DNA from: Arcicella sp034931005
GTDB lineage: Bacteria; Bacteroidota; Bacteroidia; Cytophagales; Spirosomataceae
Assembly (NCBI RefSeq): GCF_034931005.1
Contig: NZ_JAYGIN010000001.1
Location: 372,001-436,000, forward strand
Length of the DNA stretch: 64,000 nucleotides
Direction of reading: 5' to 3'
Shown: positions 9,224-17,562 of the stretch, piece by piece
Layout: each line of letters begins with the position of its first letter
Position numbering within the stretch: position 1 is the first letter of the stretch
The notes under the pieces: generated by a model
Seen by the model: only the letters and a program-made list of their open reading frames with translations
What the model was told of the DNA's origin: nothing
Databases searched by the model: none
Made by a program: the position numbers and the translations under genes

Positions 9224-9256
9224 AAAAAAACGGACAAATAAAGTTTATTTGTCCGT
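9224..9256 (-). terminator. Rho-independent terminator after the GlcG-like gene
   Basis: A hairpin with 13-base complementary arms (9230-9242 and 9244-9256, ACGGACAAATAAA and its complement; the innermost bases form the loop). On the minus strand it is followed by seven T residues. It lies 32 bases after the stop of the GlcG-like gene. Confidence 0.8.
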
Positions 9257-9288
9257 AGATTTTTAGAGGTAAAACGATTTGCAGAATA

Positions 9289-9687
9289 TTAGATTGCTAA
9301 TGCACCAGCTTCGGCAACAGTATGGTCGTTTTCTACTGAATCGCCAGAAACGCCGATTGCTCCAATAATTTCACCCGCCTCATTTTTGATTGGCACACCG
9401 CCTGGAAAAGTAATTAAACCACTATTTGAGTGTTCGATATGGTATAAAGGTCCACCAGGTTGAGAAAGCGTTCCGATAATTCCTGTATTCATATCAAAGA
9501 AACGAGCCGTTTTTGCTTTCTTCATTGAGATGTCCAAAGAACCTAACCAAGCACCGTCCATACGAGCGAAAGCTACTAAATTTGCTCCACCATCAACGAT
9601 AGAAATATTCATTTTAACACCTAATTCAATTGATTTTTGCTTTGCCGCAACGATAGCTTTTTCTGCTTGTTCTAAAGAGATATTCAT
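9289..9687 (-). CDS. GlcG/HbpS-family (DUF336) heme-binding-like protein
   Basis: A 132-residue single-domain protein of the GlcG/HbpS family. The signatures are ISLEQAEKAIVAAKQKSIEL at the start, VDGGANLVAFARMDGAWLGS, the central KKAKTARFF and the glycine-rich end (GGVPIKNEAGEIIGAIGVSG). Members bind heme or act as accessory proteins of glycolate or other oxidation pathways, but many have no known role; none of those partners is next to it. No signal peptide is visible. The start codon is 11 bases from a long perfect inverted repeat (9699-9742), which may control its expression. A terminator follows. Confidence 0.9.
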   Translation of the reverse strand: MNISLEQAEKAIVAAKQKSIELGVKMNISIVDGGANLVAFARMDGAWLGSLDISMKKAKTARFFDMNTGIIGTLSQPGGPLYHIEHSNSGLITFPGGVPIKNEAGEIIGAIGVSGDSVENDHTVAEAGALAI

Positions 9688-9698
9688 GATTGTTTTGA

Positions 9699-9742
9699 AA
9701 TTATGAGTTGAATTTTAACACTACAAAATTCAACTCATAATT
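9699..9742. promoter_or_regulatory. Perfect 18-bp inverted repeat just upstream of the GlcG-like gene
   Basis: Arms 9699-9716 (begins AATTATGAGTTG) and 9725-9742 are exactly complementary around an 8-base loop. It lies between tex and the GlcG-like gene, both read leftwards, and ends 11 bases before the ATG at 9687. It could be a terminator for tex, though the T-tract after it is poor, or an operator or mRNA structure for the downstream gene. Confidence 0.55.
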
Positions 9743-9791
9743 CAAGCAATCAAATGGATACAAGCCACTAATGGATGGACAATTTTCCTTT

Positions 9792-11909
9792 TTATACCCC
9801 TTTCATACTCAACGCCACCCGTTTACGAGCAATATCAACTTCCATGACACGCACTTTTACGTGTTGTTGTAACTTCACCACTTGATTAGGGTCAGAAACG
9901 TACTGATTAGCTAATTGAGAAATATGCACCAAACCGTCTTGTTTCACGCCAACATCCACAAAACAACCAAAAGCAGTAATATTTGTAACGATTCCTGGCA
10001 AAACCATACCTTCGTATAAATCTTCTACTTTCTTTACATTCGGGTCAAATTCAAAGGCGATTAATTGCTCTCTTGGGTCACGAGAAGGCTTTTCTAATTC
10101 CTTCATAATATCTTGAAGTGTCAATAAACCCGTTTTGGGCGTAACATAACTTTGTAGGTTGATTTTCTTTCTCAACTCCGCAGAGGTCATCAAATCTTTA
10201 ACGGTACATTTCAAATCTTTTGCCATTTGTTCTACCACAGGGTAGCTTTCAGGGTGGACTGCCGAATTATCCAAAGGATTTTTCGCTTCATGAATTCTTA
10301 AAAACCCTGCACACTGCTCATAAGCTTTATCGCCCAAACGTGACACTTTCTTAATCTGACTTCTCGATGTAAATTCTCCATTTTCCTGACGGAATTTCAC
10401 CACATTTGCCGCCAATGAAGGGCCTAAACCCGCTACATAAGCCAACAAATGTTTAGAAGCCGTATTTAAGTTTACCCCAACCGCATTCACGCAACTTTCC
10501 ACGACAGAATCCAATGAATTTTTCAAAAGATTTTGCTCTACATCATGCTGATATTGTCCAACGCCAATGGATTTTGGGTCGATTTTCACTAATTCAGCCA
10601 ACGGATCCATCAATCTACGACCAATTGAAATTGCACCACGAACGGTTACATCTTTATCAGGAAATTCTTCTCGTGCAATGGGTGATGCTGAATAAATGGA
10701 CGCTCCTTGTTCTGAAACGGCAAAAATTTGAGGAACTTTCTTGAATGAAAGTTTCTTCACAAAATCCTCAGTTTCACGTCCAGCCGTTCCATTTCCAATA
10801 GCAACTGCTTCAATTTGATATTTTTCAGAAAGCGTTAAAACTTTATCTTGGGCTTCAGAAGGTTTATCGAATGGATAAATTACGGTATCTGCCAATAAAT
10901 TTCCTTGTGCATCCAATACCACCGTTTTACAACCTGTACGATAACCTGGGTCAATGGCAAGCACCTTTTTTTGTCCCAATGGAGAAGCAAGTAATAATTG
11001 ACGTAAATTTTGTGCAAAAATTCTAATGGCCTCACCATCAGCTTTTTCTTTCGATAATCCTGCAAATTCATTTTCAATTGACGGCTTCATCAAACGCTTG
11101 TACGAATCCGTAATTGCCGTTTCAACTTGCTCTTTTGCATCGGGTAGCCCACGCAAGAAAATTCTGTCCAAAGCCCCCAAAGCGTTATCTTCTTCAGGCG
11201 AAATAGTTACCGATAAAAAACCTTCTTCTTCTCCCCTACGTATTGCCAAAAGTCGGTGTGAAGGTACTTTTTTCAAAGCTTCATTAAAATCAAAATAATC
11301 ACGATACTTAGCTCCGTCTTCTTCTTTATTCTTTTTAACTTTTGAATAGATAATAGACTCACGTTCAAACACTTTACGGACTGCATTACGAGCATCTACA
11401 TTTTCATTAATCCATTCGGCAATAATGTCTCTTGCACCCTGTAATGCCTCTTCAATATTGGCAACTTTGTCATTTAAAAATGCTTCAGCTTTCTTTAGAA
11501 TATTGTTTTCTTTTTGCTCAAAAATAACTTTAGCCAAAGGTTCTAAACCTTTCTCAATGGCAATTGAAGCACGAGTTTTACGTTTTTGTTTGTACGGTAA
11601 ATAAAGGTCTTCTAATTCTTGAAGATGATAAGCATTATTGAGTTTTTCTAATAACGCAGGAGTCATTTTTCCTTGTTCCTCAATAGATTTTATAATTCCC
11701 TCCCGACGTTTATCTGCATCTTTCAATTTCGTCCAAAGTTCTTTAATATCGAGAATTTGTACTTCATCAAGGCTTCCTGTGGCTTCTTTTCGGTATCGAG
11801 CAATAAAAGGAACAGTTCCGCCTTCGTCTAATAGGTTAATGGTATTTTGTGCTTGATGGGTCATCACGCCCACCGTGTTTGAAATGATTTGGATTTGTTG
11901 TTTATTCAT
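9792..11909 (-). CDS. tex: Tex-family transcription accessory protein (RNA-binding, S1 domain)
   Basis: A 705-residue Tex/YhgF homologue of slightly short but normal length. The N-terminal helical region contains TVPFIARYRKEATGSLDEVQ, a Tex hallmark. A YqgF/RNase H-like domain (about 320-450) starts with KVLAIDPGYRTGCKTVVLD. Helix-hairpin-helix modules follow (LNTASKHLLAYVAGLGPSLA, RSQIKKVSRLGDKAYEQCAGF). The C-terminal 70 residues are an S1 RNA-binding domain (GMVLPGIVTNITAFGCFVDV; DGLVHISQLANQYVSDPNQ). Tex acts in the cytoplasm on RNA and transcription complexes; the exact role is still debated. The elaA-like gene ends 8 bases upstream on the same strand, so the two are likely co-transcribed. 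Confidence 0.97.
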   Translation of the reverse strand: MNKQQIQIISNTVGVMTHQAQNTINLLDEGGTVPFIARYRKEATGSLDEVQILDIKELWTKLKDADKRREGIIKSIEEQGKMTPALLEKLNNAYHLQELEDLYLPYKQKRKTRASIAIEKGLEPLAKVIFEQKENNILKKAEAFLNDKVANIEEALQGARDIIAEWINENVDARNAVRKVFERESIIYSKVKKNKEEDGAKYRDYFDFNEALKKVPSHRLLAIRRGEEEGFLSVTISPEEDNALGALDRIFLRGLPDAKEQVETAITDSYKRLMKPSIENEFAGLSKEKADGEAIRIFAQNLRQLLLASPLGQKKVLAIDPGYRTGCKTVVLDAQGNLLADTVIYPFDKPSEAQDKVLTLSEKYQIEAVAIGNGTAGRETEDFVKKLSFKKVPQIFAVSEQGASIYSASPIAREEFPDKDVTVRGAISIGRRLMDPLAELVKIDPKSIGVGQYQHDVEQNLLKNSLDSVVESCVNAVGVNLNTASKHLLAYVAGLGPSLAANVVKFRQENGEFTSRSQIKKVSRLGDKAYEQCAGFLRIHEAKNPLDNSAVHPESYPVVEQMAKDLKCTVKDLMTSAELRKKINLQSYVTPKTGLLTLQDIMKELEKPSRDPREQLIAFEFDPNVKKVEDLYEGMVLPGIVTNITAFGCFVDVGVKQDGLVHISQLANQYVSDPNQVVKLQQHVKVRVMEVDIARKRVALSMKGV

Positions 11910-11917
11910 TTTAAAGT

Positions 11918-12370
11918 TTAATTTCTTAACATAATAATATGCTCAATGCCATCTTCCAAATAAACCTCACTATCTTGCTGAAAGCCAAAGGATTCATAGT
12001 ATTTTTTGAGATATAATTGAGCTCCAATTCTGATGGAAACACCACCGTAAAGTTCTTCTAAAAGTTCAACGGATTTTTTCATGAGTTGCTTGCCAATTCC
12101 GTTACCACGAGCCAATGTCGATGAAACTACTCGCCCAATGGAAGCTTCCTCATACGACACGCCAGCAGGAACAATGCGAGTATAAGCCATTATTTTCTGT
12201 GAAACGGTATCAAAACCCATCAAATGATAACATTTGATGTCCTTATCATCCAAATCTTGAAAAGGGCAATTTTGTTCAACAATAAATACCTCATTCCGCA
12301 ATTGCAAAATCTGATACAATTCAGTAGTATTGAGGTCTCTGAAATGTTTATGATACCAAGTTATGTTCAT
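11918..12370 (-). CDS. elaA: ElaA-like GNAT-family N-acetyltransferase
   Basis: A 150-residue GNAT acetyltransferase closely following E. coli ElaA: ELYQILQLRNEVFIVEQNCP near the start, then YTRIVPAG, the acetyl-CoA loop region IGRVVSSTLARGNGIGKQLM (about 88-107), and the end FYESFGF-type motif with YLEDGIEHIIM. The N-terminal LRNEVFIVEQ motif separates ElaA from other GNAT proteins. The acceptor is not established. It is the first gene of a likely operon with tex. Confidence 0.92.
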   Translation of the reverse strand: MNITWYHKHFRDLNTTELYQILQLRNEVFIVEQNCPFQDLDDKDIKCYHLMGFDTVSQKIMAYTRIVPAGVSYEEASIGRVVSSTLARGNGIGKQLMKKSVELLEELYGGVSIRIGAQLYLKKYYESFGFQQDSEVYLEDGIEHIIMLRN

Positions 12371-12430
12371 TTGATGATGATTTTATTAATAAACTAAGTG
12401 TTAATTTCTAAAAGCTAAATCCTTATTTTT

Positions 12431-12438
12431 TATCTTTG
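12431..12438 (+). promoter_or_regulatory. Putative -7 box (TATCTTTG) for the TPR/periplasmic-binding protein gene
   Basis: TATCTTTG matches TAnnTTTG exactly and lies 28 bases upstream of the ATG at 12466. No clear TTG is at the expected upstream distance. Confidence 0.6.
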
Positions 12439-12465
12439 TAAAAACCAGACCATAAATTCAATATT

Positions 12466-14073
12466 ATGCTCAAAAGACTAATCTTGTTATTGATTGTTTT
12501 CAGTATTTTTCAAAATGCTTTTGCTCAAAAAAATACTACGGAGTATGAGGTAGCGTATAAAAAAGCCATTCAAACTTTCAAGAATGGTGATTTTGAAAAA
12601 GCACAAGCTGAATTTGGAGTATTGTGTAATAATCGTGTCGAATCAACCTTCGTTCCTTATTCTTTTTATTTCAATGCACTTTCGTCCACAAAATTGCAGA
12701 AATATTTTGAGGCAAAAACGACTTTGAAAAATTTATTGATACTTTATCCAAATTGGAGTAAAAAAGATGATATTAATTATCTTTTTTCAAATATTGCCTT
12801 TGAAGAAAAAAATTATACTGATGCCCTAAATTACGCAAAATCTATTTCTGATGATTCATTTCAAGATGATTTAGCAGAAATGAAAGCATTTTATATCAAT
12901 CAGATTCAATCAACAAAAACGTTGAATGAATTATCTGCAAAATTTCCCGACGAAAGCATTTTATTAGAAAAAAAGAACAAAACTACAATTGTTCCTAATT
13001 CACAAGTAATTTCTAATGGGTCAATTAAGAATAAAACTTATTTCAACTTTGGCTTACTATTGCCCTTAGCGGTTGAAACACTTGACCCAGAACGAACTCG
13101 TAAAAATCAATATGCTATTGACATCTATCAAGGCATGAAAATGGCAAAAAATGTTCTTTTAAAAGAAGGTATAACCATCAATTTGTTTACTTACGACATT
13201 GCCAATAATACAGACGATATGTTGGAATTGGTTAATAATGAATCCTTTCAAAAAATGGATTTATTGGTTGGACCTTTGTATTCAGAAAGCAACCGAGTAG
13301 CCACGGCGTATTGTGAAACGGCAAAAATACCCATTATTAACCCGATGTCTAACAATCAAAGGCTTTTGGATGAATACGAATTGGTGTTTTTAGCTCAACC
13401 TTCGGCAGTTATGCAAGCTACAAAAGCCGCAGAATTTGTAAGAAAACAACCATTTTTGGGAAGAAACACCGCCATTTATTATACCGATTCTCCCAATGAT
13501 TCTACAATGGCAGAAACCTATCGTCAGCAAATGGAGAAGGTAGGTTATGAAATAGTAAAGTTTGAGAAAATTCTCCCTTTTGCAGATGATATTGGCAACA
13601 AATTACCCGAGAAAAAAGTAAGTCATGTTTTCATGGCAACTTCTGATAAAAAAGCAGGATTGTCCATGATTAATGCTTTAAACAAAAAAGATGTCATGTG
13701 TCCTTTGGTTACAACGGCGGAGGCTTTTAATTCCTCTAATTTGAGTAATGGTACTTTGGCAGGACGAGAAGTATATTGCCTCGACCCAGAATTTGTGGAC
13801 ATCGAAAAACCAATTGTTGATACATTTCGTAAGGATTATTTGAGTAAATATGGCGTTATTCCTTCCTATTATTCTTTTCATGGATATGACATTGCTCTAT
13901 TTTGGGGCAGAATTTTGGGTCGATACGGCAATAATATTCGTAAGGGTTTAGACAACCGAGATTCGTACAAAGACGGATATAATCTCTCAGGATTCAACTA
14001 TATAAAATCACAGGATAATCAAGTATTACCCTTTACAACATTTCAAAATTATAAATTTATAATAACCAAGTAA
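12466..14073 (+). CDS. Exported TPR + periplasmic-binding-protein-fold protein (LpoA-like architecture)
   Basis: A 535-residue exported protein. Residues 1-20 are a signal peptide (cleavage after FAQ). Residues about 25-165 look like TPR-type helical repeats (EVAYKKAIQTFKNGDFEKAQAEF; YFEAKTTLKNLLILYPNW; NYTDALNYAKSI). From about residue 190 it has the fold of a type-1 periplasmic binding protein of the branched-chain amino acid receptor kind (FGLLLPLAVE; DLLVGPLYSESNRVATAYCE; IPIINPMSNNQRLLDEYELV). No transporter genes are adjacent, so transport is doubtful. A TPR domain followed by this fold is the layout of LpoA, the activator of a peptidoglycan synthase; I offer that as an alternative, not an assignment. 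Confidence 0.85.
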   Translation: MLKRLILLLIVFSIFQNAFAQKNTTEYEVAYKKAIQTFKNGDFEKAQAEFGVLCNNRVESTFVPYSFYFNALSSTKLQKYFEAKTTLKNLLILYPNWSKKDDINYLFSNIAFEEKNYTDALNYAKSISDDSFQDDLAEMKAFYINQIQSTKTLNELSAKFPDESILLEKKNKTTIVPNSQVISNGSIKNKTYFNFGLLLPLAVETLDPERTRKNQYAIDIYQGMKMAKNVLLKEGITINLFTYDIANNTDDMLELVNNESFQKMDLLVGPLYSESNRVATAYCETAKIPIINPMSNNQRLLDEYELVFLAQPSAVMQATKAAEFVRKQPFLGRNTAIYYTDSPNDSTMAETYRQQMEKVGYEIVKFEKILPFADDIGNKLPEKKVSHVFMATSDKKAGLSMINALNKKDVMCPLVTTAEAFNSSNLSNGTLAGREVYCLDPEFVDIEKPIVDTFRKDYLSKYGVIPSYYSFHGYDIALFWGRILGRYGNNIRKGLDNRDSYKDGYNLSGFNYIKSQDNQVLPFTTFQNYKFIITK

Positions 14074-14183
14074 GGAGAAATGAGGGAAGAAATCAAAGAA
14101 GTGAAAAGTAACTTATATTGATTTAATTGATAGTGCTACTAATTTTCCTCCACTCCTCCTTATTTGCTTTTTCCTATAAAAAA

Positions 14184-15467
14184 ATGACAATTTCTGAACA
14201 ACTTTTCGACAAAGCTAAAAATTACATTCCAGGGGGCGTTAATTCGCCAGTGCGTGCCTTCCGTGCGGTTGGTGGTAGTCCGATTTTTATTAAATCTGCC
14301 AAAGGGGCATATCTATACGATGAAGATGGGAATTCTTACATCGAACTTATCAATTCTTGGGGACCAATGATTTTGGGACACGCCCATGAATTAGTAGAAA
14401 AAGCCGTTGCTGATGCCATTCAAAAAGGTTTTTCTTTCGGAGCTCCAACTCGTAGAGAAGTAGAAATGGCAGAATTAATCTGTTCAATTGTGCCTTCGGT
14501 AGAAAAAGTCCGCATGGTAAATTCGGGTACAGAAGCTACTATGTCAGCTTTGCGAGTGGCTCGTGGTTACACAGGAAGAGACAAAATGATAAAATTTGAA
14601 GGTAATTATCACGGACACGGCGACTCGTTTTTGATTGCCGCAGGTTCTGGAGCAATGACCTTTGGTGAACCTGATAGTCCAGGGGTAACAAAAGGTGTAG
14701 CCAATGATACTTTGACTGCTCCTTACAACGATTTAAACGCCGTTCAAGCCTTAGTTGATGCCAACAAAGGGGAAATTGCCTGTATCATTCTCGAACCCGT
14801 AGTTGGAAATATGGGCTTAGTGAAACCAGTTGAAGGTTTCTTGGAAGGACTTCGTAAAATTTGCGACGAAGAAGGAATCGTATTGATTTTTGATGAAGTA
14901 ATGACAGGATTCCGTTTAGCCAAAGGCGGTTTTCAAGAACGTTGTGGGGTAACTCCAGATATGACAACAATGGGAAAAATCATCGGTGGTGGAATGCCTG
15001 TGGGAGCTTACGGCGGTAAAAAAGAAATTATGGACGTAGTTTCACCAGCAGGCCCAGTTTATCAAGCAGGAACACTTTCTGGAAATCCGATTGCGATGGC
15101 AGCAGGACAAGCGATGCTTACACACCTTTCAGAAAATCCATCGGTTTACACTCGTTTAGAAGAAATTGGAACAACATTAACCAACGGCATGAAAGCCAAT
15201 ATGGAAAAATTAGGTTTAAATTACACACTCAATCACGTGGGTTCAATGTTTACTTTATTCTTTACGGATAAACCTGTAAATAATTTTGAAGACGCAAAAA
15301 CCTCTGATACAGCATTATTTGGTAGATATTTCCAAGCCATGCTAAAACGTGGTATTTACCTCGCTCCTTCTCAATACGAAGCGATGTTCTTATCAACGGC
15401 TTTGACAGATGAGCATATTCAAACGATTTTAGAGGCGAATTTGGAGAGTTTGAAGGAGGTGATTTAA
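14184..15467 (+). CDS. hemL: Glutamate-1-semialdehyde 2,1-aminomutase
   Basis: The pyridoxal-phosphate enzyme that converts glutamate-1-semialdehyde to 5-aminolevulinate, the first committed tetrapyrrole precursor of the C5 route. I start at the ATG at 14184, giving 427 residues, the standard length; an in-frame ATG at 14127 would add a hydrophobic tail unknown in this cytoplasmic enzyme. Signatures: YIPGGVNSPVRAFRAVGGSP near the start, MVNSGTEATMSALRVAR, FEGNYHGHGDSFL, FDEVMTGFR, and the cofactor lysine Lys265 in TTMGKIIGGGMPVGAYGG. hemA is not in the window. The downstream ATPase gene starts 36 bases later. Confidence 0.98.
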   Translation: MTISEQLFDKAKNYIPGGVNSPVRAFRAVGGSPIFIKSAKGAYLYDEDGNSYIELINSWGPMILGHAHELVEKAVADAIQKGFSFGAPTRREVEMAELICSIVPSVEKVRMVNSGTEATMSALRVARGYTGRDKMIKFEGNYHGHGDSFLIAAGSGAMTFGEPDSPGVTKGVANDTLTAPYNDLNAVQALVDANKGEIACIILEPVVGNMGLVKPVEGFLEGLRKICDEEGIVLIFDEVMTGFRLAKGGFQERCGVTPDMTTMGKIIGGGMPVGAYGGKKEIMDVVSPAGPVYQAGTLSGNPIAMAAGQAMLTHLSENPSVYTRLEEIGTTLTNGMKANMEKLGLNYTLNHVGSMFTLFFTDKPVNNFEDAKTSDTALFGRYFQAMLKRGIYLAPSQYEAMFLSTALTDEHIQTILEANLESLKEVI

Positions 15468-15503
15468 ATTAGCTTTAGACTTATTTTTACAAAAAACAAG
15501 ATT

Positions 15504-16655
15504 ATGATTTTACCAGAAGATTTCCCTTACATAACATCTATCTACGTAAACGATTGTTATACGTATCAAAACTTTAATATTGATTTGATACAACATAAGC
15601 CATTAAGTCATTTGATTTTGACTGGGAAAAATGGGTCGGGGAAGAGTACGATTTTGAGAAGTTTGAATCTTCATATATCAAAAGCATTAACAGAAAATCA
15701 GGATGGTAATTATGTGTTATCGGATTCTATGAAAATCAAACCGAGTTATCGTTTTGATTTTCTACCTTTTTTTTTCGATAAACGCAAAGAAATTGTTTAT
15801 TCTTATTTATCTCCACAACGAAATAGTAAGGTAAATGACGTTTCTGTACCAACAAAACAAGATGATTTCAAACAACAGTTAGAAAAAAATTATGATAAAT
15901 CGTCAGATTATTTTATCAACAACTTTATGCAATTTCTTGTTAACAAAAAGGTTGCACAAGCTTTTGCACAGTTAGATAATAATCAAGTTGAAATAGATAA
16001 AATAAATATTTTCTTTCAACAACTCGAATCAAGTTTTAGAAAAATATTTGAGGATGAGAAACTTAAAATAACATTCAATAAAGATGCTCTTAAAATAACT
16101 TTTTTATTGGGAGACGGAAGAGAATTGTCTTTCAATGATTTGTCCGATGGTATTTCAGCTCTTTTAAGTATCATTATGGATTTGTTTTTGAGAGTTGAAC
16201 TTATCAGAGATGAAGTTGGGAATAAAACTTACAATCCATGTGGAATCGTTTTAATTGATGAACCCGAAACGCATTTACACTATTCTTTACAATACAATGT
16301 TTTGCCAATTCTAACCAATTTATTTCCAAATGTTCAGTTTATAGTAGCTTCACATTCAGCTGCTATTGTATCAAGTATTAAAAATGTCACCATTTTTGAT
16401 TTAGTTTCGAAGGAAGTTCTTTCAGATGATGCTATTGGAAAAAGTTTTTCAGAATTAATGGTTTCCCACTTTGGCTTGGATAATGAATTTTCAGATTTTA
16501 CGGATGATTTATTTGAAAAAGTAAATATTATTTTAAAAGAATATAGAAACAATATTCCGTTAAGAAATCAACAACTCAAAGCTATTTTGAAGGAAAATGA
16601 GCGTTATATTTCTCCAACCATGCGTTTTGAATTAGAAGCTAAAATTTCTGAATAA
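15504..16655 (+). CDS. ptuA: AAA/ABC-type ATPase, probable PtuA of a Septu anti-phage system
   Basis: A 383-residue SMC/ABC-like ATPase. Walker A is at 41-49 (GKNGSGKST), a signature-like LSDGISALLSI near 213, Walker B with catalytic residues at Asp252/Glu253 (IVLIDEPETHLHYSLQ), and a switch histidine at His284 (FIVASHSAAIVSSI). The ETHLH form of Walker B is typical of OLD-like and AAA_15/21 defence ATPases. The only partner is the HNH protein gene 19 bases downstream; this pair is the known Septu layout (PtuA-PtuB), where the ATPase forms a complex that directs the nuclease. No reverse transcriptase is adjacent, so it is not the retron variant. Expression may follow from hemL 36 bases upstream or a promoter I cannot see. 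Confidence 0.8.
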   Translation: MILPEDFPYITSIYVNDCYTYQNFNIDLIQHKPLSHLILTGKNGSGKSTILRSLNLHISKALTENQDGNYVLSDSMKIKPSYRFDFLPFFFDKRKEIVYSYLSPQRNSKVNDVSVPTKQDDFKQQLEKNYDKSSDYFINNFMQFLVNKKVAQAFAQLDNNQVEIDKINIFFQQLESSFRKIFEDEKLKITFNKDALKITFLLGDGRELSFNDLSDGISALLSIIMDLFLRVELIRDEVGNKTYNPCGIVLIDEPETHLHYSLQYNVLPILTNLFPNVQFIVASHSAAIVSSIKNVTIFDLVSKEVLSDDAIGKSFSELMVSHFGLDNEFSDFTDDLFEKVNIILKEYRNNIPLRNQQLKAILKENERYISPTMRFELEAKISE

Positions 16656-16674
16656 TTCATTATCTACCACTATT

Positions 16675-17424
16675 ATGATTAATGTTACAAGAGGTGAAAA
16701 ACCGACTTCTTTAGATAATCCCGCAATTCAAAGCTATTTGGATAAAGTTGCGTCATACAACAGTTTGGAGGATGACGACAGAAAAATAGCCAAACAGCCT
16801 AAAAGTAATATCTCTTATAGAAATTTTGATGTTTTAGAAGCATTTGCCCGTGATTTTCATTCAAAATGTTACCTGACTGAACAAAAATTTGAGAACCCTT
16901 GGGCAATGGATATTGAACATTTTAAGTCAAAAGCATTTGGGCAATTTCCAGAATTAAAATATGAATGGGCGAATTTATACCCATGTACGCATGATGCTAA
17001 TATGGCAAAACCTCGAAATGAGCCTAACGGAAGTTATTTAGACCCGTGCGACCCTAATGAAGATGTTGAAGAAGAGATTATTTATACGCTGATGTCAAAT
17101 GGTGAATCTTACTTTGATGCTAAAGATTCTCAGAATATCAAAGCTAAAAATACCTCCGCTCTTTTGGATAAGATTCATAATGGAGACGATTTTGATTCAA
17201 AAAAGAAAACTGCAACATTAAGATTTTATATCAATAAAAAAGCAGATGAAGTTAAAGAGTTAATAATGTCTTGGCAATACAATAAATTGAAAGGCAATGT
17301 AACAGAAGAAAAACACTTAGAGCGAAAGATTAAAAATATACTCTCTCGAAAATCTGATTTCACAATGCTGTTACGTTCTCTTTCATGTGTAAAACAATAT
17401 TTACCAAAAGAATTTTTAGATTAA
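16675..17424 (+). CDS. ptuB: HNH endonuclease, probable PtuB of a Septu anti-phage system
   Basis: A 249-residue nuclease of the TIGR02646-like HNH group. The HNH region spans about residues 63-127: Cys65 (KCYLTE), the catalytic region MDIEHFKSKA with His82, EWANLYPCTHDANMAK with Asn100, Cys104, His106 and Asn109, then YLDPCDP. The rest is helical. It follows the ATPase gene by 19 bases and ends 31 bases before a strong terminator, so the two genes form a closed module between hemL and a GH92 gene. In Septu systems this subunit degrades DNA when the complex is activated by phage. Identification rests on the pair and motifs; I could not compare sequences. Confidence 0.8.
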   Translation: MINVTRGEKPTSLDNPAIQSYLDKVASYNSLEDDDRKIAKQPKSNISYRNFDVLEAFARDFHSKCYLTEQKFENPWAMDIEHFKSKAFGQFPELKYEWANLYPCTHDANMAKPRNEPNGSYLDPCDPNEDVEEEIIYTLMSNGESYFDAKDSQNIKAKNTSALLDKIHNGDDFDSKKKTATLRFYINKKADEVKELIMSWQYNKLKGNVTEEKHLERKIKNILSRKSDFTMLLRSLSCVKQYLPKEFLD

Positions 17425-17455
17425 TCATTTCACAAAAGTCAAAATAGAAAATAAT

Positions 17456-17490
17456 AGAAACGGTGCTGAAAATTCAGCACCGTTTCTATT
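17456..17490 (+). terminator. Rho-independent terminator after the Septu-like module
   Basis: Perfect 15-base arms (17456-17470 and 17473-17487, AGAAACGGTGCTGAA and complement), 31 bases after the ptuB-like stop, followed by a short T/A-rich tail. It separates the module from the GH92 gene. Confidence 0.85.
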
Positions 17491-17562
17491 TAAACCCAAG
17501 CAGGACAAAAACGTTACAAATAAATTCTAATTTTACACCTCAACATCTTTCCTAAACATATC

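Noticed and set aside
14127..14183. N-terminal extension of HemL starting at 14127
   Set aside because: It would place a hydrophobic segment before a cytoplasmic enzyme; the ATG at 14184 gives the exact usual length and start.
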